Shown here: in pieces, positions 45,554-58,864 of the stretch
Position numbering within the stretch: position 1 is the first letter of the stretch
Layout: every line of letters begins with the position of its first letter
NCBI GenBank assembly: GCA_021014325.1
Contig: CM037457.1
Location: 8,972,721-9,036,720 of the forward strand
DNA length: 64,000 nt
Direction: 5' to 3'
From: Plazaster borealis
Taxonomy: Eukaryota > Echinodermata > Asteroidea > Forcipulatida > Labidiasteridae
Translations under genes and position numbers: made by a program
The notes under the pieces: model-generated
Databases searched by the model: none
The model's input: only the letters and a program-made list of their open reading frames with translations
What the model was told of the DNA's origin: nothing

Positions 45554-46022
45554 TAAATCTTCCAGCTGAATGATTCGTCTTGCCAGATTAATCTTTCACC
45601 AAATTTCCTCTCTAAATCTACAACTTGTTGCCAACAACATTTTCAGGACGTAACCGATTTCAGAATGTTGAGCATCAAATTTTGTTGCTGTACTGTTAGC
45701 CTTTTCATGGCAACTCAAAAATCTTGATAATACAGCGGTCCTCTCCTTTCTGAACATGCAAAACATTCCAAAGTGTCCTATTAGTGCATATCTAGATAAA
45801 TGCCAATGCTAGGAACGCTGGTCTAAATATTGACTAAAATCTTGCCGAGTTCCAAATTTAGAATCAAGCAAACACAGGGTCCGGATCACAGAGGCAGTAT
45901 CTCTTATTCTATGCAAACAATACGTGTTAAGTGACAGCTGTATCAATTCACTTAGCTTTGATAGCTGAAGACAATAATGTGGAAATATTTTAAGTAAAGG
46001 CGAGACGTAAAATAGGCTTTTT

Positions 46023-46765
46023 AAGAAGAGCATCTCATTCTGTGTCGAGCATTTAATTCTGTGCTTAGATTCTCATTCTATGCGTAGCATCTCATTCTGT
46101 ATTTTGCACCTCATTCTGTATTTAGAATTTCATTCTGTATATAGCATTTCATTTTGTGCCCTGCTATCATTCTGCGCTCAGTATTTCATTCTGCGCTTAG
46201 CATCTCATTCTGTATGCAGCAATTCCAGTTTTTGCCCTGCGTATCATTCTGTGCCCAAGTGTCTCATTCTTTGCTTAGCATCTCATTCTTTATTCAGCAT
46301 CTTATTCTGCATTCTGTGCTAACATCTCATTCTGTATTTAGCATCTTATTCTGCATTTTGTGCTTACATCTCATTCTGTATTCAGCATCTCATTCTGTGC
46401 TTACATCTCATTCTGTATTTAGCATCTTATTCTGCATTCTGTGCTTACATCTCATTCCGTATTCAGCATCTCATTCTGTGCTTACATCTCATTCTGTATT
46501 TAGCATCTTATTCTGCATTCTGTGCTTACATCTCATTCTGTATTCAGCATCTCATTCTGTGCTTAGCATCTCATTCTGTATTTAGCATCTTATTCTGCGT
46601 TCTGTGCTTACATCTCATTCTGTATTCAACATCTCATTCTGTGCTTACATCTCATTCTGTATTTAGCATCTTATTCTGCATTCTGTGCTTACATCTCATT
46701 CTGTATTCAGCATCTCATTCTGTGCTTAGCATCTCATTTTGTGATTAGCATCTCATTCTGTACTT
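46023..46765. repeat. CATCTCATTCTGTATTTAG minisatellite with 81-bp higher-order unit
   Basis: Short units of 18-25 bp begin CATCT(C/T)ATTCTG and differ in their ends (TATTTAG, TATTCAG, TGCTTA, CATTCTGTGCTTA). From about 46324 they are ordered as a four-part 81-bp unit (19 + 25 + 19 + 18) repeated about five times; the first 300 bp are less regular. As 81 is 27 codons, one plus-strand frame is open over 143 codons with a 27-residue period; the peptide is hydrophobic and Ser/Cys/Leu-rich, and I take it as a by-product. Confidence 0.92.
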
Positions 46766-48221
46766 TGTATGTTTAATGTGCTTTACAGCATCTTTAAAAT
46801 AATTGAAACAAGATGAGGTCGCCCCATCACCGACCGTCATGATTCAATTTAATTCCCTAAACATTTATTTCCATATTAGAAAAGTTACAATCCAATAACA
46901 AGACAGATGGTCAATTTAGGTGCTGTATATTAAAGTACGTATATATGTGACACAAGAAACCTGAAGCAATCATGGAGGCATGATTAAACAGGACTATGCA
47001 CTGGAACTTTCAAAATTCAGTTGAGTAGTTGCAACACTTCATGTACATGTACCGGTTACATGGTTCAAATTACCCTGTCCATAATGCTGAGATGGGTGTA
47101 TCAAATAGCTCCCAAGCACCCACCAACCATTCCCGAGTATTTCACCTGCACGGTAAATTAGGTATACAGGGTATCACTTTAATCCAAAAGAGTGCAGACT
47201 AAACTGCACTAGTTGCAGACTTGAACACTAAACATGGATCACATCGGGTCCTTGCAATGTCTACCATTCATGACCCAAAACCTTCTGACAGTTTATCCCG
47301 ATTGCCACCCGAGAGATTCCTCTGCAGTTCCCGAGAACAAAACTACCAGAAAACTGTTCACAATAATAAAATTGAATGCACCTTAGCCCCATTGGCCTTT
47401 TCATTCAGCCAGTAAGTTTTACATTCATGTGGTATGTACTTATTTGTCTGAGGCACTGTCGTTGGTGCCAATGATGAATGTCTACCTTTGTCCCGTTAGC
47501 CCCACTTTGTTCACTCGGTCCAAACATTTTATTTGCTTAGCTACAAAAGCCCTGTATCTGTATTTATATTCATCAGATAAATGGGAGAATAAAATGCAAC
47601 AGGGGGGGTCAATGCACCCACTTTGCAAAGTCGAATTCTTTGAGTGAGTTTTCTCCATGCCTCAACTAAGTAGTGCTGGTGGGGTCCACGGCTAAAGCAT
47701 AGCTCCCCCGGCTTAATTAAGACCTAGCGAAGCCTGCTACTTTCCTCAGAAGGTTTATTTCTCACCGTGTGACTCTCTCCTAGATGTTGTTACATTTAAA
47801 CCACTCTGGGCAGCCATTAAGGAATCCATTTTTGTTATTGCAGGGATATTTTTGTTTTATCACTGGTAGTTTTGATTCATTCTTTAAAAATCCGAAAGTG
47901 CTCTCCAGGCATTTAAACATCTACCTCTGTATATGTGTATATGTTTTATATAAAAGACTCTGTGTTTAAGTGTCTTACACTGTACAAGGTCGAAAGCCTT
48001 TCCTCAAGCACACATGTGCGTAACTCTATTCCCATCAAAGCAAACGCAAATTAAACTTAAATTCCATTTACACCTAACGTATGTCAGAAAGGCACTACAG
48101 TACTATATAATGACATGCACTTCATAGAGACTGTATGGTTATTTACTGTAATAGTAGGGTCCTATTTTTTTGAAAGATCCATCTATAATTGGTACAAGTG
48201 ATGGTTGAATGCATTGTCATA

Positions 48222-48619
48222 TTAAAGGCAAAGTATACCTTTGGTTTTTTGAACCAATTTATTGTTTTAATCCTATGTAAATGTAGATACACACAATGAA
48301 ACTAACCTGTGAAAGTCCCATTTCAAAAGGTGGTAGCGTTTTTTGAGATATCGCCGAAAATCTGGAGCGGTTCAGCCACGCAGGAAGAATAATCCGTAAT
48401 TGGAATCCACAATCTGAGAAACGTTTCCTGTAGAAACGTTTCTAAGATTGAAATGTTTTTGAATCCCTTTCTCTAAAACCACATTCCTTTGAAGGGAATT
48501 GTTTCTCAAAATGTTTTACATAATCAACAGCTTCAGTGCTTCTTACCAGGTAAGTTGTTATGGTCATTAATTTTTGGAGTAATTACCAAAGGTATACATG
48601 TATGTACATTGCCTTTAAG
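48222..48619 (+). mobile_element. MITE family B, copy 3
   Basis: A 398-bp element with left end TTAAAGGCAAAGTATACC and right end GGTATACATG...TGCCTTTAA. Its interior contains the same GGAGCGGTT and GGAAGAATAATCCG blocks as the other copies. Confidence 0.82.
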
Positions 48620-48777
48620 TCTCATGCATTGTTCTATTATTAAAAGATCTAGTCCACATGCAATCAAATCTTATCTGAGACATTTTCAAGAAAATTGTTT
48701 GATAATTTCAAGAACCAAGCAAAAAAGGATTAATTGATCAACTTGGCATTAATCAATGTATTAAACAAAAGGATACT

Positions 48778-48901
48778 TTGGATCGCTAGGTGGCAGCAGA
48801 CTTACCAGGTAAATGTCCGTTGTTTACGTAGTTCTGAGCATGCGCACATTACCGAGAACAATGGATTTACCTGGTAAGTCTGCTGCCACCTAGCATCCAA
48901 A
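48778..48901. repeat. Near-perfect hairpin element (palindromic MITE)
   Basis: The left arm (48778-48817) and right arm (48863-48901) are inverted copies over about 38 bp with a single bulged base. The arms contain CTAGGTGGCAGCAGACTTAC and TACCAGGTAAAT, with a loop of about 45 bp. TTTGG/CCAAA lies at the outer ends. It could fold into a strong hairpin in RNA or single-stranded DNA. Confidence 0.85.
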
Positions 48902-51900
48902 AACTTCCCCCATTGGAGCCCCTCTAGAACCAATGCCAAACACATCTAGGGCAATGAAGGTATTGGTTTCCTTATTCTCTACATGTATGAATTCCAGGCA
49001 TACAAAATCCAAGCTTTAAAACTGTAATTTGTAAATATTTTGTTCCTACCACTCATCAAAACATACAGTAACATTGCTCTTTTACATTCCTGTATTCAGG
49101 ATTATAGTACCAGGCTGTTTTGTCAATTTTCATTCCACCCACAAAAGAAATTTCAGGTTGAAAAGGTCAACTTTATCCAGGGAAACCGTTTATGGGTTTT
49201 TTTTTTTACACAATAGTCGCACAACTGGCAGACACATCAGTGGGTGTACTGATTGATAAAGTGCGGCGACTGAAAAGCATTAATTGACTTCTATTATATT
49301 GAAAATTGGCAGATCGAGTTTGAAAATTGACTAACTTGGAAGGGTTATAAAAACATGTACGCTCCTTAACTCCACGAAACCCAGTGCCTACTCAGAAGAA
49401 CTGATATGTGCGGAATCTCATAAGTCAACAAATAATTTTTCTTCACCAAGCATCACCTGTCGAGGCCAGACAGCGCTACAAGTTCACGGACAGCAACCTA
49501 GAAATAGAACATTGCCATCAGGGTGCTTATTATATTCCGGCAAGAATTTGCTTTTTAAAGAGAAAGACACCACCAACTTCAGAGTACTGCTAAAAGCATG
49601 CAAATAATTTGTTGAACAATTTAAAGTGTGCACTTAGCATAAATATTTGTCAACCGGTTATAAACATATCCCCATGCATGGCATTCTGGTTGGTAATTAA
49701 TATTCTACTGAACAAGAGTTTAGCTTTGAAAATGCATGTGAAGCAAGCTCTGTGGAGCCCAGATGTTTTTAACTGCTTTTACAAAAAACTAAAAGGAAAA
49801 AGAATGGGGAAACAAGTAAATCACATGGCACTTTGGTAACCTCTGCATTTTCTGAGCATTAAACTAGCTAAGCACAGAAATGTATACACTGTGTACATGT
49901 GAATGGTTCCCTGCTAAGTAATAGCTGACATGAAGTTATCAAGAAAGAATTTCTGTAAGAAATTAAAATTGGACCTATTTTTATACTCTACATTGTCTGA
50001 CAAACCAGCTGAGAAACTTATTTAGTACCTAGTTATTTATTTCCACTTAGCAGCAAACAAAGTTACTTTTAGTAGTTACTTTTTACTGCTCTGTGGAAAC
50101 AAATAACCAGGAAACCAGTTATCGACCGATTACATCCCATGGTACTTTGGCTGGTGACCTGTTACTATCATGTACAACTTTCTCATGCTCAGCAAATATT
50201 GGGCATTTACCAGCTTCATGAAATTTACCCCAGTGAGTTAAATATATATCCAAGGGAAGAAAAAAGAAAGATTTTATTTTACAAACATGAGCCGACAAAT
50301 GCCCAAGGGAGGAGTGTATTTCTGAGTTGGGGAGACTGGGTTAAAAAAAAACACCACGCTCCAATTTCACGGCTCGTTATAACTTTAGGATATCAATGAT
50401 TAGAAATTTAAGTATGGCAGTATTAAGGTAAGCAATAATGATAGGGTAGGTACACCTTGTATCACATTAAAGGTGGACATGAATGTAAATGTGGTGCATT
50501 CAAATGGAACCTGAAACTTTGTCTTGACAAAAGATTTTAAGATGGATTCCTTGAACGTCATGTGCATCATTCCACTCCATTAGTCAAGATTCATATAGCT
50601 CTTAAGTAGAAATACTGCTTAATTGATTTATTTGCATAGCAAGTATTGGCAGGGAACCAGTCACAAATAAGAGTACATCACACACAAACGTTTGTCTGGT
50701 AACCCGATTCTGCTAAATAAACATTTCCTATGCTCATTAAATTTGTGCACATTTCATTTAGTATCCCATGAAACTGTCAAATATATTTGTAAGCATTTTT
50801 TCCCAATACAAAAGAAAAGAAACTTGCCAAGCGTAACTTTGTAATCTCTCTTAAAATACCAGTGAAATACACAAGGAACTAGTGGAAATAGAGTCCATGG
50901 TGGAAATTGCAGGACATCAATCTACTATGCATCAAAGAAGTTGTTTTTATGTTTATGATGAAAGCACCTCTGTCAGCAAATCTTCAAAAAATGTTCTAAA
51001 CGTTGCCAACTTAAATGTGTATTACCAATAAAACGAAGGCTGAGTATATGTTCTCAAAAATATGTGTATTTTATTTCATTCCATGCAGACTCAAAGAAGC
51101 GACGAATTACGTAGTAGACCCACACAAACAATGTACTGGACTTCATGTCAAGAGCCTAGGTTACTTTCCAAGGATGCTGAAATTTGACCTACACTAAGAG
51201 TTCACAAAGCAAGTGCCTCACATGCATCAAGACTGACACCTTTTCCTTACTTCTAACTTACAAATTCTGCAGATTTATCAAAATATGTCCAAGGACGAGC
51301 AAATCATAAATTTAAATTGTTGCACAAAAGCCAGATTTGTGTGTGTCAATGACGTCTAACAATATCAAAATACAGACCCCAAAATTTAGATGGCCGGCAC
51401 AAATCTCCTGTCACACCTGCAGACTAAACCGAAAAATACGCCTCAAGTTACAATTTGGACCCATTGGACAATAACAACACAATCCCCACAAATTGATAGG
51501 GCTGGGTAAAATTTGTCCAGAGTGGCACCTTTATAAGAGAAAGGTGTGTTTGACCTCAGATATCTAGGCAGGAACCAGACGACACTGGCCTGGGAATAAA
51601 TACTCCAACATTGGAAGAGATCAAACAAAATTGCCACTGAAGCAGTAGCCTCAGGCTCAGGGTTCTACGGAAGCACTGCTAAATCTCCTACCTTTCAATT
51701 GATAGTCCAGCGGGCTAAATAAAGGAAGATTCAACAAAAGCTTTCAAGATTTTGAAGTGCATCCCAGCTTTTTTATATATATTTTTATTCAGACGCAACA
51801 CCAGGCCTATATTTTGAAATCCATGAAATCCAAAATACAACAGACTTAAAATTAAGTTCTTCTGGGCTTTCTGTTGTTTTCTAAACAAGTAATGAATATG

Positions 51901-51965
51901 TTTTAGTAATGTCAATAGTTATTCATGATGCACCATACATCTTAAATGCAGCCATTGGTTTATCC

Positions 51966-52176
51966 CAGAGCCGTATATTAAGAGAGTTGCAACAACTTGC
52001 GACAGCTTGCGATTAGAAGCCATTTTGTGTCCACAAAAAAAATGCATTGGCAAATTAATACAGACTAGTTTGCCCATTGATTTGTGCTGCATTTGGACTG
52101 AAAATGGCGTCCAGGAACCACGTGACCGAAGAAAACTGGTCCCTCTATGTCGCAACTCTCTCAATACACAGCACTG
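51966..52176. mobile_element. hAT-type MITE with 8-bp target duplication
   Basis: The left end is CAGAGCCGTATATTAAGAGA and the reversed right end CAGTGCTGTGTATTGAGAGA, both followed by GTTGC(A/G)ACA. GTTTATCC lies directly outside both ends (51958-51965 and 52177-52184). An 8-bp duplication and CAG-x-G ends are the hallmarks of the hAT superfamily. The 211-bp element has no coding capacity. Confidence 0.88.
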
Positions 52177-52287
52177 GTTTATCCTTAGCATCTTAACTGT
52201 ATTTGTATAAACACTATCAGTGTCTTGCTTGTCAATGAACTGATTGAAGCAGAATATAAAAAATGCTACAATATCTCTGGTACATAA

Positions 52288-52545
52288 GGTCCCGTGTGTT
52301 GTGTAATGCACGTAAAAGAACCCAGTTACACTTATCGCTAAGAGAAGGGGTTTGCCCAGGTGTGTCTGGCAGTGGCTGCTGAATGCGCCGCAGCACCTTG
52401 CAAACCTTACATAAATTCAGTCTCATAATTCAAAAAATTCTAAACCTTTCTTAGAATGTTTCTGTCTGTTCAAGCACCTTGAGTACCTTATTGGTAGATA
52501 CGTGTGCTATATAAGACTTTATATTACTAATATTATTATTGTGAC
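52288..52545 (+). mobile_element. SINE fragment with TAT-rich tail (plus orientation)
   Basis: It is the 3' part of the SINE family seen at 9163-9641: GTAATGCACGTAAAAGAACC, GAGAAGGGGTTTGCCC, GGCAGTGGCTGCTGAATG, then CACCTTGAGTACC, GTGCTATATAAGACTTTATA and TTACTAATATTATTATT. The tRNA head is lost. It starts about 110 bp after the hAT MITE. Confidence 0.78.
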
Positions 52546-55500
52546 ACTCTTTCAAACAGTCAAACTTTTGGCAAAATCCTTTCAAACAGTGAAGGCACAG
52601 GGTACTCTTTCATCTAGAAATATTTCTATTGAAAGCCAAAGTGACTTCACACCATACAGTAGGCCTACAGTTTTCCACCGATAGTTGTATAAATTTACCT
52701 TCCTACAATGAAGCCACACCTTCATAAAAGAAGAATACAATTTCAAAGTGGTTCTTGTGACAGTCCTAGATGAATAGTGGCCCCAATCACCGTCCTTCTA
52801 ACGCATACAATAACTCTCAACCATCGAGCGTGAAATTATGCAATGGGTCTCATGACACAAAAGCTGCCCTTCGCTAACGACGGCACCTTGATTACTTGGA
52901 CAACAGAGAAAGGCAACGGCAGAATCAATTGGTATAGAAATCTACCACCAATATTTACAACCTAATTGGAAATTGGAAATAAAGATCTGACAGGTTTTGA
53001 TTGACGAGGGGCAATTTGAGTGTGTTATTAGCATTACGCTGGAGGCAAAATAAGTAATAGATGCTCAGAAACAAAGGTATATATGTATTTTTATGAAAAT
53101 CCATAGCATCTTTTCCCCATTCAACTCTTGACATTACAAGAACAATAAATACGTATTGTTTATTAATCGTTAATTGAATGGTTGAAATTGCATGGAAATC
53201 TTGTTTTTTTTAAACACCTTGGAAAAGACAGCATTTGATGATTCACTTTAAATTCAATGATGGATTAACTTAAAGGTCAAACTAGCAACAATCAGGATGA
53301 CAATGCATTGACTTTAATAACCCAATGTTGCCCGAGGCCTTGTCAATTTGAAACCAATACAGTTCAAACCCTAAAATGAAAATTATTCCTCAATGGACAT
53401 GCAGATGAACATGATGGTACGGATGACCTTAAAAAAGACTTGTGCGCTGATAAGGATTTCAATAATTCATTACATTAAGTATGTTAACGATGGCATGGGA
53501 AAATATGAAAATGAATAGGATGATCATTATGATGACTAACAATGATATGGATGAACACGATGCAGTGTAATCATGTATTAACCAACAGGCTGTCGTCCTT
53601 CAAAACAGACCCATCATTCAACTATATACACAGCACCAGCCCATAAAAGGAAAAACTATAAACAAATTCTCTGACATATTTGGTCTACTGAATCAATCTC
53701 CATAGAACCACAGCTGACTAAGTTCAAACAAAAAAAGAGTTACAAGCAAGGGACCCTCTTTACTCTGACATACAAACAAAACAAAGGCTGGTGCAGGTCA
53801 CTCCTCAGTCTTAACCCTGTCCATCAAATCTCTCAAACCTAAGGGGTGACATGGAAGGCTCCCAGAGGGCACAGGTACAACTGAGGGGCCTAAACTAAAC
53901 CTGGTTACACCCAGTATTCTCCTCTACTTGCTTGCATGCATTCCCAAGAATGAAATAAACAAACCAACTCTCTGTGACAGGGACACTGACAGGCTTCGGA
54001 ATTCCATGGGTTTTTTTTAACATTTTTTATTTTTGGGATGAAGGTGGCTTAGACAAACAAACTCTTCGGTAACATTCCGGGAACAGAAGGCAGGTATGCC
54101 AAGAGAATGCACACCTGAGTTTGAGAACAATGTTAAAGAATACTGAAAGGGATTGTTAAGATTCCTTGCATTCAATACTACAGGGTCAACAAGCAGCAGG
54201 AGAGAGGAGGCATCAACATCAATTTATCAAGATGTGGAGTAACATTGGTTATTATTTTGAATTTCCTTCAGATGTAAAATACATCTTGAAAATGAAAAAT
54301 GATATGAATATCTTCTAGACAAAATTTCTGGATGAATAGCTGTCATTTGAAGGAAAGTAAATTAATTGTAAATTTCATATTTAATATGGAAGGTTTTCAA
54401 AATTCATACATAATTCAGTTTCCATGAATAGTTGTTGGTAGGCCTACACAATATATCGTAATATGGAAACCAAAGTAGCAATTGAACTAACAAATCTAAG
54501 TTTATCCAACACTAAAAATACCTATTTTCTTGATTCATAAAAAGTATAACGAAACCATTAACATCAAATAAACCAGTGGCAGCTAAGTTGACTGCATTTC
54601 CAATTATGTACATTATCTTGATTCAAAGAGAGTAAGCATACCAAAATCAGCCATATTTTTTGTAAATGTTTTTAGTTTTTGAAATGTTTTTGCCTTTACA
54701 CAAATTTGAGAACCCGTAACAACTCAATAAATTGCTTAGTTTGTTTATTGTACAGTACATTTTGTACATGTGGTGTAGCACAAACCTGTATGCAATAAGA
54801 TTATTAACGTGTAAGTGGCTGCAGGTGTTAAATGAATTATTATAAATAAATAAATATTGTGCAATATTATCAATTATCAAGTAATCTCTTCATATCTTCA
54901 GATTTGGGGTCATGGTCACAGGAAAATAAAAACAAAAACAGAAAACTACTTCAAGGGACAAATTGCTAAGATTTGCCCAGTTTCTTGACTCTTTCAGTGC
55001 CAAGGTCATACATGTACGATCTATTTTATGTATTCCGATAGCGCCATTATCGTACATGTACGATCTTTTTTATGTAGGCCTACTCAAAAAGTGTCATCAA
55101 TCGTACATGATGACCCATAATATACATGTTATCACGAAAGAAATACCATTGACTTTGGGGTGTACCGAGGCAACCCAAATCAGCAAGATACAATTTGTTT
55201 GGGGAGAAAGACTTTTTTTTTTCTAAAACAGAATTTTGAAAAAGCTAAAAAAAACTGGGCATTTTAGGCTCAAAATGCGAAAAAAAAAGCAGGCAATGAA
55301 AGAGATAAGTTGCTTATCTCACAAATTGGCTTAGCACATCAGAAACACTGTCCCTGAAATGTATGCAGTAATAGTCTCAATACAATCTCATTTTGGCTTA
55401 GCAAAGAATTTTGTTAAGCATCTGGGGTCCAGGTCAGCTTTAGAATTGGAATGACAGATGCTCGTCTGTAAAGTTTATTTATTCTATATTTAACAATTCA

Positions 55501-55924
55501 TAAATGTTTTGACAGTAGACAATTTCAGCCTTCAATGAAGGAAAATGACATGAAGTATTGGTCTAGTAACAGCACATCCTAGTAATATCACAAATGAAAA
55601 GTGTTGAGCTCAGTAAGTTACTACATGACGATTTGTCTAAAAAAAACTGCATAGTACAGTATTGGTATCTACAAAAATATTTGATTTGGTTCAATCTGAT
55701 AGCTCACTGATTATAAGTTTAAATACCAGTACCAATTCTCCAGAGAAATATTTCTGTCTGATATACTGTACAAGTAGAAAAATTGCACTGAAAGCCCAAC
55801 ATTACTGTTGCTTATTTCACAAGCTGGAGAGTGTTTTGGGACCCTGACCAGAGACAAAGTCAATACAAATTTGTTTAAATCAATGAGCCGCGCAAAAATG
55901 GGCTACAGAGCATGATGTGTAGAT

Positions 55925-56450
55925 AGCATTCCGTAGCTCTAGGGAGGGGCATTAGAAGGCATAGCGTGATGTGTAGGGAGCATTCTGTAGCTCTAGGGAG
56001 GGAGGGGCGTTCGACTACAGAGCGTGATGTGCGGGGAACATTCTGTATCTCTAGGGAAGGAGGGGCAATAGAAGGCAGAGCGTGATGTGTAGGGAGCATT
56101 CAGTAGCTCTAGGGAGGGGTATTAGAAGGCAGAGCGTGTTGTGTAGGGAGCATTCTGTAGCTCTAGGGAGGGGCATTAGAAGGCAGAGCGTGTTGTGTAG
56201 GGAGCATTCTGTAGCTCTAGGGAGGGGTATTAGAAGGCAGAGCGTGTTGTGTAGGGAGCATTCTGTAGCTCTAGGGAGGGGCATTAGAAGGCAGAGCGTG
56301 ATGTGTAGGGAGCATTCTGTAGCTCTAGGGAAGGAGGGGCAATAGAAGGCAGAGTATGATGTGTAGGGAGCATTCTGTAGCTCTATGGAGGGAGGGGCAT
56401 TCGACTACAGAGCGTGATGTGTAGGGATCATTCTGTAGCTCTATGCATTG
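55925..56450. repeat. 54-bp minisatellite, about nine copies
   Basis: The unit contains GCATTCTGTAGCTCTAGGGA, GGGGCATTAGAAGGCAGAGC and GTGTTGTGTAGGGA and repeats at 54 bp in the central part (for example 56151 and 56205). The flanking units vary by a few bases (GGAAGGAGGGGC variants). Since 54 is 18 codons, one frame on each strand is open with an 18-residue period; I see no reason to consider these genes. Degenerate GTAGCTCT traces continue to about 56580. Confidence 0.93.
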
Positions 56451-57686
56451 AGTAGCATCAGACTGTAGAACATGATATTCTGTAGCTCTGTGCATGCAGA
56501 GCATGATACTCTGTAGCTTAGTGCATGGAGGGGTACCAGTCTGACTCTCATGTACGTATATGGAGCTATCTATAGTCTATGTGGAAATGGGTATCAGTCT
56601 GTAGACCCTGATGTGTGAGAACATTCTCTATGTTATCCTTGAATATAGAGTTGAACCTTCCCATCTACATTTCCTTACCTCCCCTCTCTACAGTGCTTAG
56701 CCAATTGCCTTAAAGTTGAGCTGAAAGCAGCACACATAAACAAGTCTTGCAAAGTTCATCAAGTTTAGCCCTTTAAGACACTTTTCAATCATCCAGTGCC
56801 TGGACATCCTTGTTTACAACCATCACGCCTACAGCTAAAGAAACCCCCTACCTCCACCACCACCAAATGATAGAGTTGTTACACCTGAGGTTATGAGGCA
56901 CAGCTCCAACTCTCCCAATAACCATCACTCCGGAATTACCAAAACCCACGGCTAGATGTAGACATCTACCCTCCCCCATCCATTCTGATCAAATTAATTC
57001 CAAACATTCTCATCTGACAGAAAGTCCCTGATAGACATATTTCTGCCAGCCAGGTAGATTTTGTTCCTCTTATGATGAACTATAGTGTGGTGTGGCTTTT
57101 TTTTAGTAGCTGGTAGGGGGCCATGTTTGTGGTTTGAGATAATCTAAACTCAAGGTCATATCAAGATAAGTAAACTGATATTTTTGCCCAGGAGGATTAC
57201 CAGAGAACACACTCTGCACACTGAATTATCAAATTGATTTTTGTTTTCTCAGACACAAAAAGCATGCAGCGAAAACGCGAAAGAGCGATTGTAAAGTTTA
57301 GCACGCGATAAAAAAATGTGCATTCTGGACAGTTTAATTCCTGATTCATGTCTGTGTTAAACTTATGGCATTAGCCAGTTTGGAGTGAAGAGGTTTCTGT
57401 GCTTTTTATTGGTTAACACTTACAATTCCTTGAATTGAATTCTTTGTGGAATTGTTCACAGCAGGGTCATTTCCACATTAGTTTCACCAGCTGTGCTGCC
57501 AAAACAAATAAATTCTGATAAATTGAAGCCGTGCTCTTGGTGTTCAAAGCACACCTTACCGAACCTAGGAATATTACCACAACTGCTGTGACGTGAACTA
57601 CAGTAATTCCTGGTCAAAAAATCAGGCGCACACATCAAATGCAAACACTACAATCGAGTTTAGGTAGCAACTCAAGAATCTACCCA

Positions 57687-58076
57687 TTTAAAGGCAAAGT
57701 ATACCTTTGGTTTTTGGAACCGTTCAATTGTTTTAATCCTATATAAATGTAGATATTTCCAATACAACTAACCCGTGACAAATTCAGTTCAAAAGGTGGT
57801 AGCATTTTTTAGATTGAGCCGAAAATCTGGAGCAGTTATGTCCATGCAGATAAGAATAATCTGTAATTGGAATACACAATCTGAGAAACACTAACTGCAG
57901 AAATGTTTCTCAGATTGACAATCTTTTGAATCCCTTTCTCTGAAACCACATTCCTTTCAAGGGAATCATTTCTCTAAATGTTATACATTATCAACAGATA
58001 CAGTGCTTCTTACCAAGTAAGTTTTTATGGTAATTCATTTTTTGAGTAATTACCAAAGGTCTACCCTCCCTTTAAA
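57687..58076 (+). mobile_element. MITE family B, copy 4
   Basis: A 390-bp element with left end TTTAAAGGCAAAGTATACC and right end ending CTCCCTTTAAA. It is closest to copy 3, sharing the TATACCTTTGGTTTTT opening, and is in the same orientation. Confidence 0.82.
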
Positions 58077-58864
58077 GGTTTGGTACATCATTAATTTGGG
58101 AAGACTACACTCATTCCCACCCTCTTATTTTCACTAAATACCCCAGTACAACTAACCTGAAGAACCCTCATCAAATTAGGAGTTTATGGTGGGGGTTTTT
58201 CATAAATACTGAAGGAAAAAAGATTTGTTATATTATTGGGATTTGTGCATGTTCAGATATGCATTTTTTAATAACAGGTAAAATAACAGTATTTGGGGGC
58301 AGCTACCTTGCACATGGCAGTGTTTGGGGGAAAAATATGATATGATATCAAATATTATTTGTCTTTTGATTCCTTGTATCAAGTTGATCACTTGAGCTTT
58401 ATAAGCCATTTAATACGATGTTTGAAACTCCTATCTTCTGTAGAGTTTAACTTCCATGAAACAGTTGGTTGATATTAAACACAATACTTATAACATTAGG
58501 ATCTCATTTTTAAAGCAATCATAACAATATGACTTAAATAGTAAACTCACAATCACGAGCAGCTTTACTTTACACAGTTTATAAACTCCCATATTTTATT
58601 ACAAACAAAAACAATAGCAGTGAAGAAATTTAAAATTCCTTCCAAATCCTTTCTGAAAACTCCCACCTCCCGAATGTAACCAGCAGCCATTATCAAACTG
58701 AACGCTGTCAGTCAGGCAGCAGTAGTTGAGTAATCAAATCCTAAAATATATCTCAATGTAACAAACCTTGCAAGTCAGATTAAGTAGCGAGCTTTTCAAA
58801 GAAATATCTCTTTCACTGTGCACATTAATCCATCCTTAGACAACATGCCAAATATAGCATACAG

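Noticed and set aside
46154..46585. 143-codon plus-strand frame
   Set aside because: It is wholly the product of the 81-bp repeat, whose length is a multiple of three.
46023..46765. CRISPR-like array
   Set aside because: The units are contiguous tandem repeats without unique spacers, and the genome is eukaryotic. The arrays at 16.4 and 56 kb are rejected for the same reason.
56051..56345. Repeat-peptide frames of 77 and 87 codons on opposite strands
   Set aside because: By-products of the 54-bp minisatellite.
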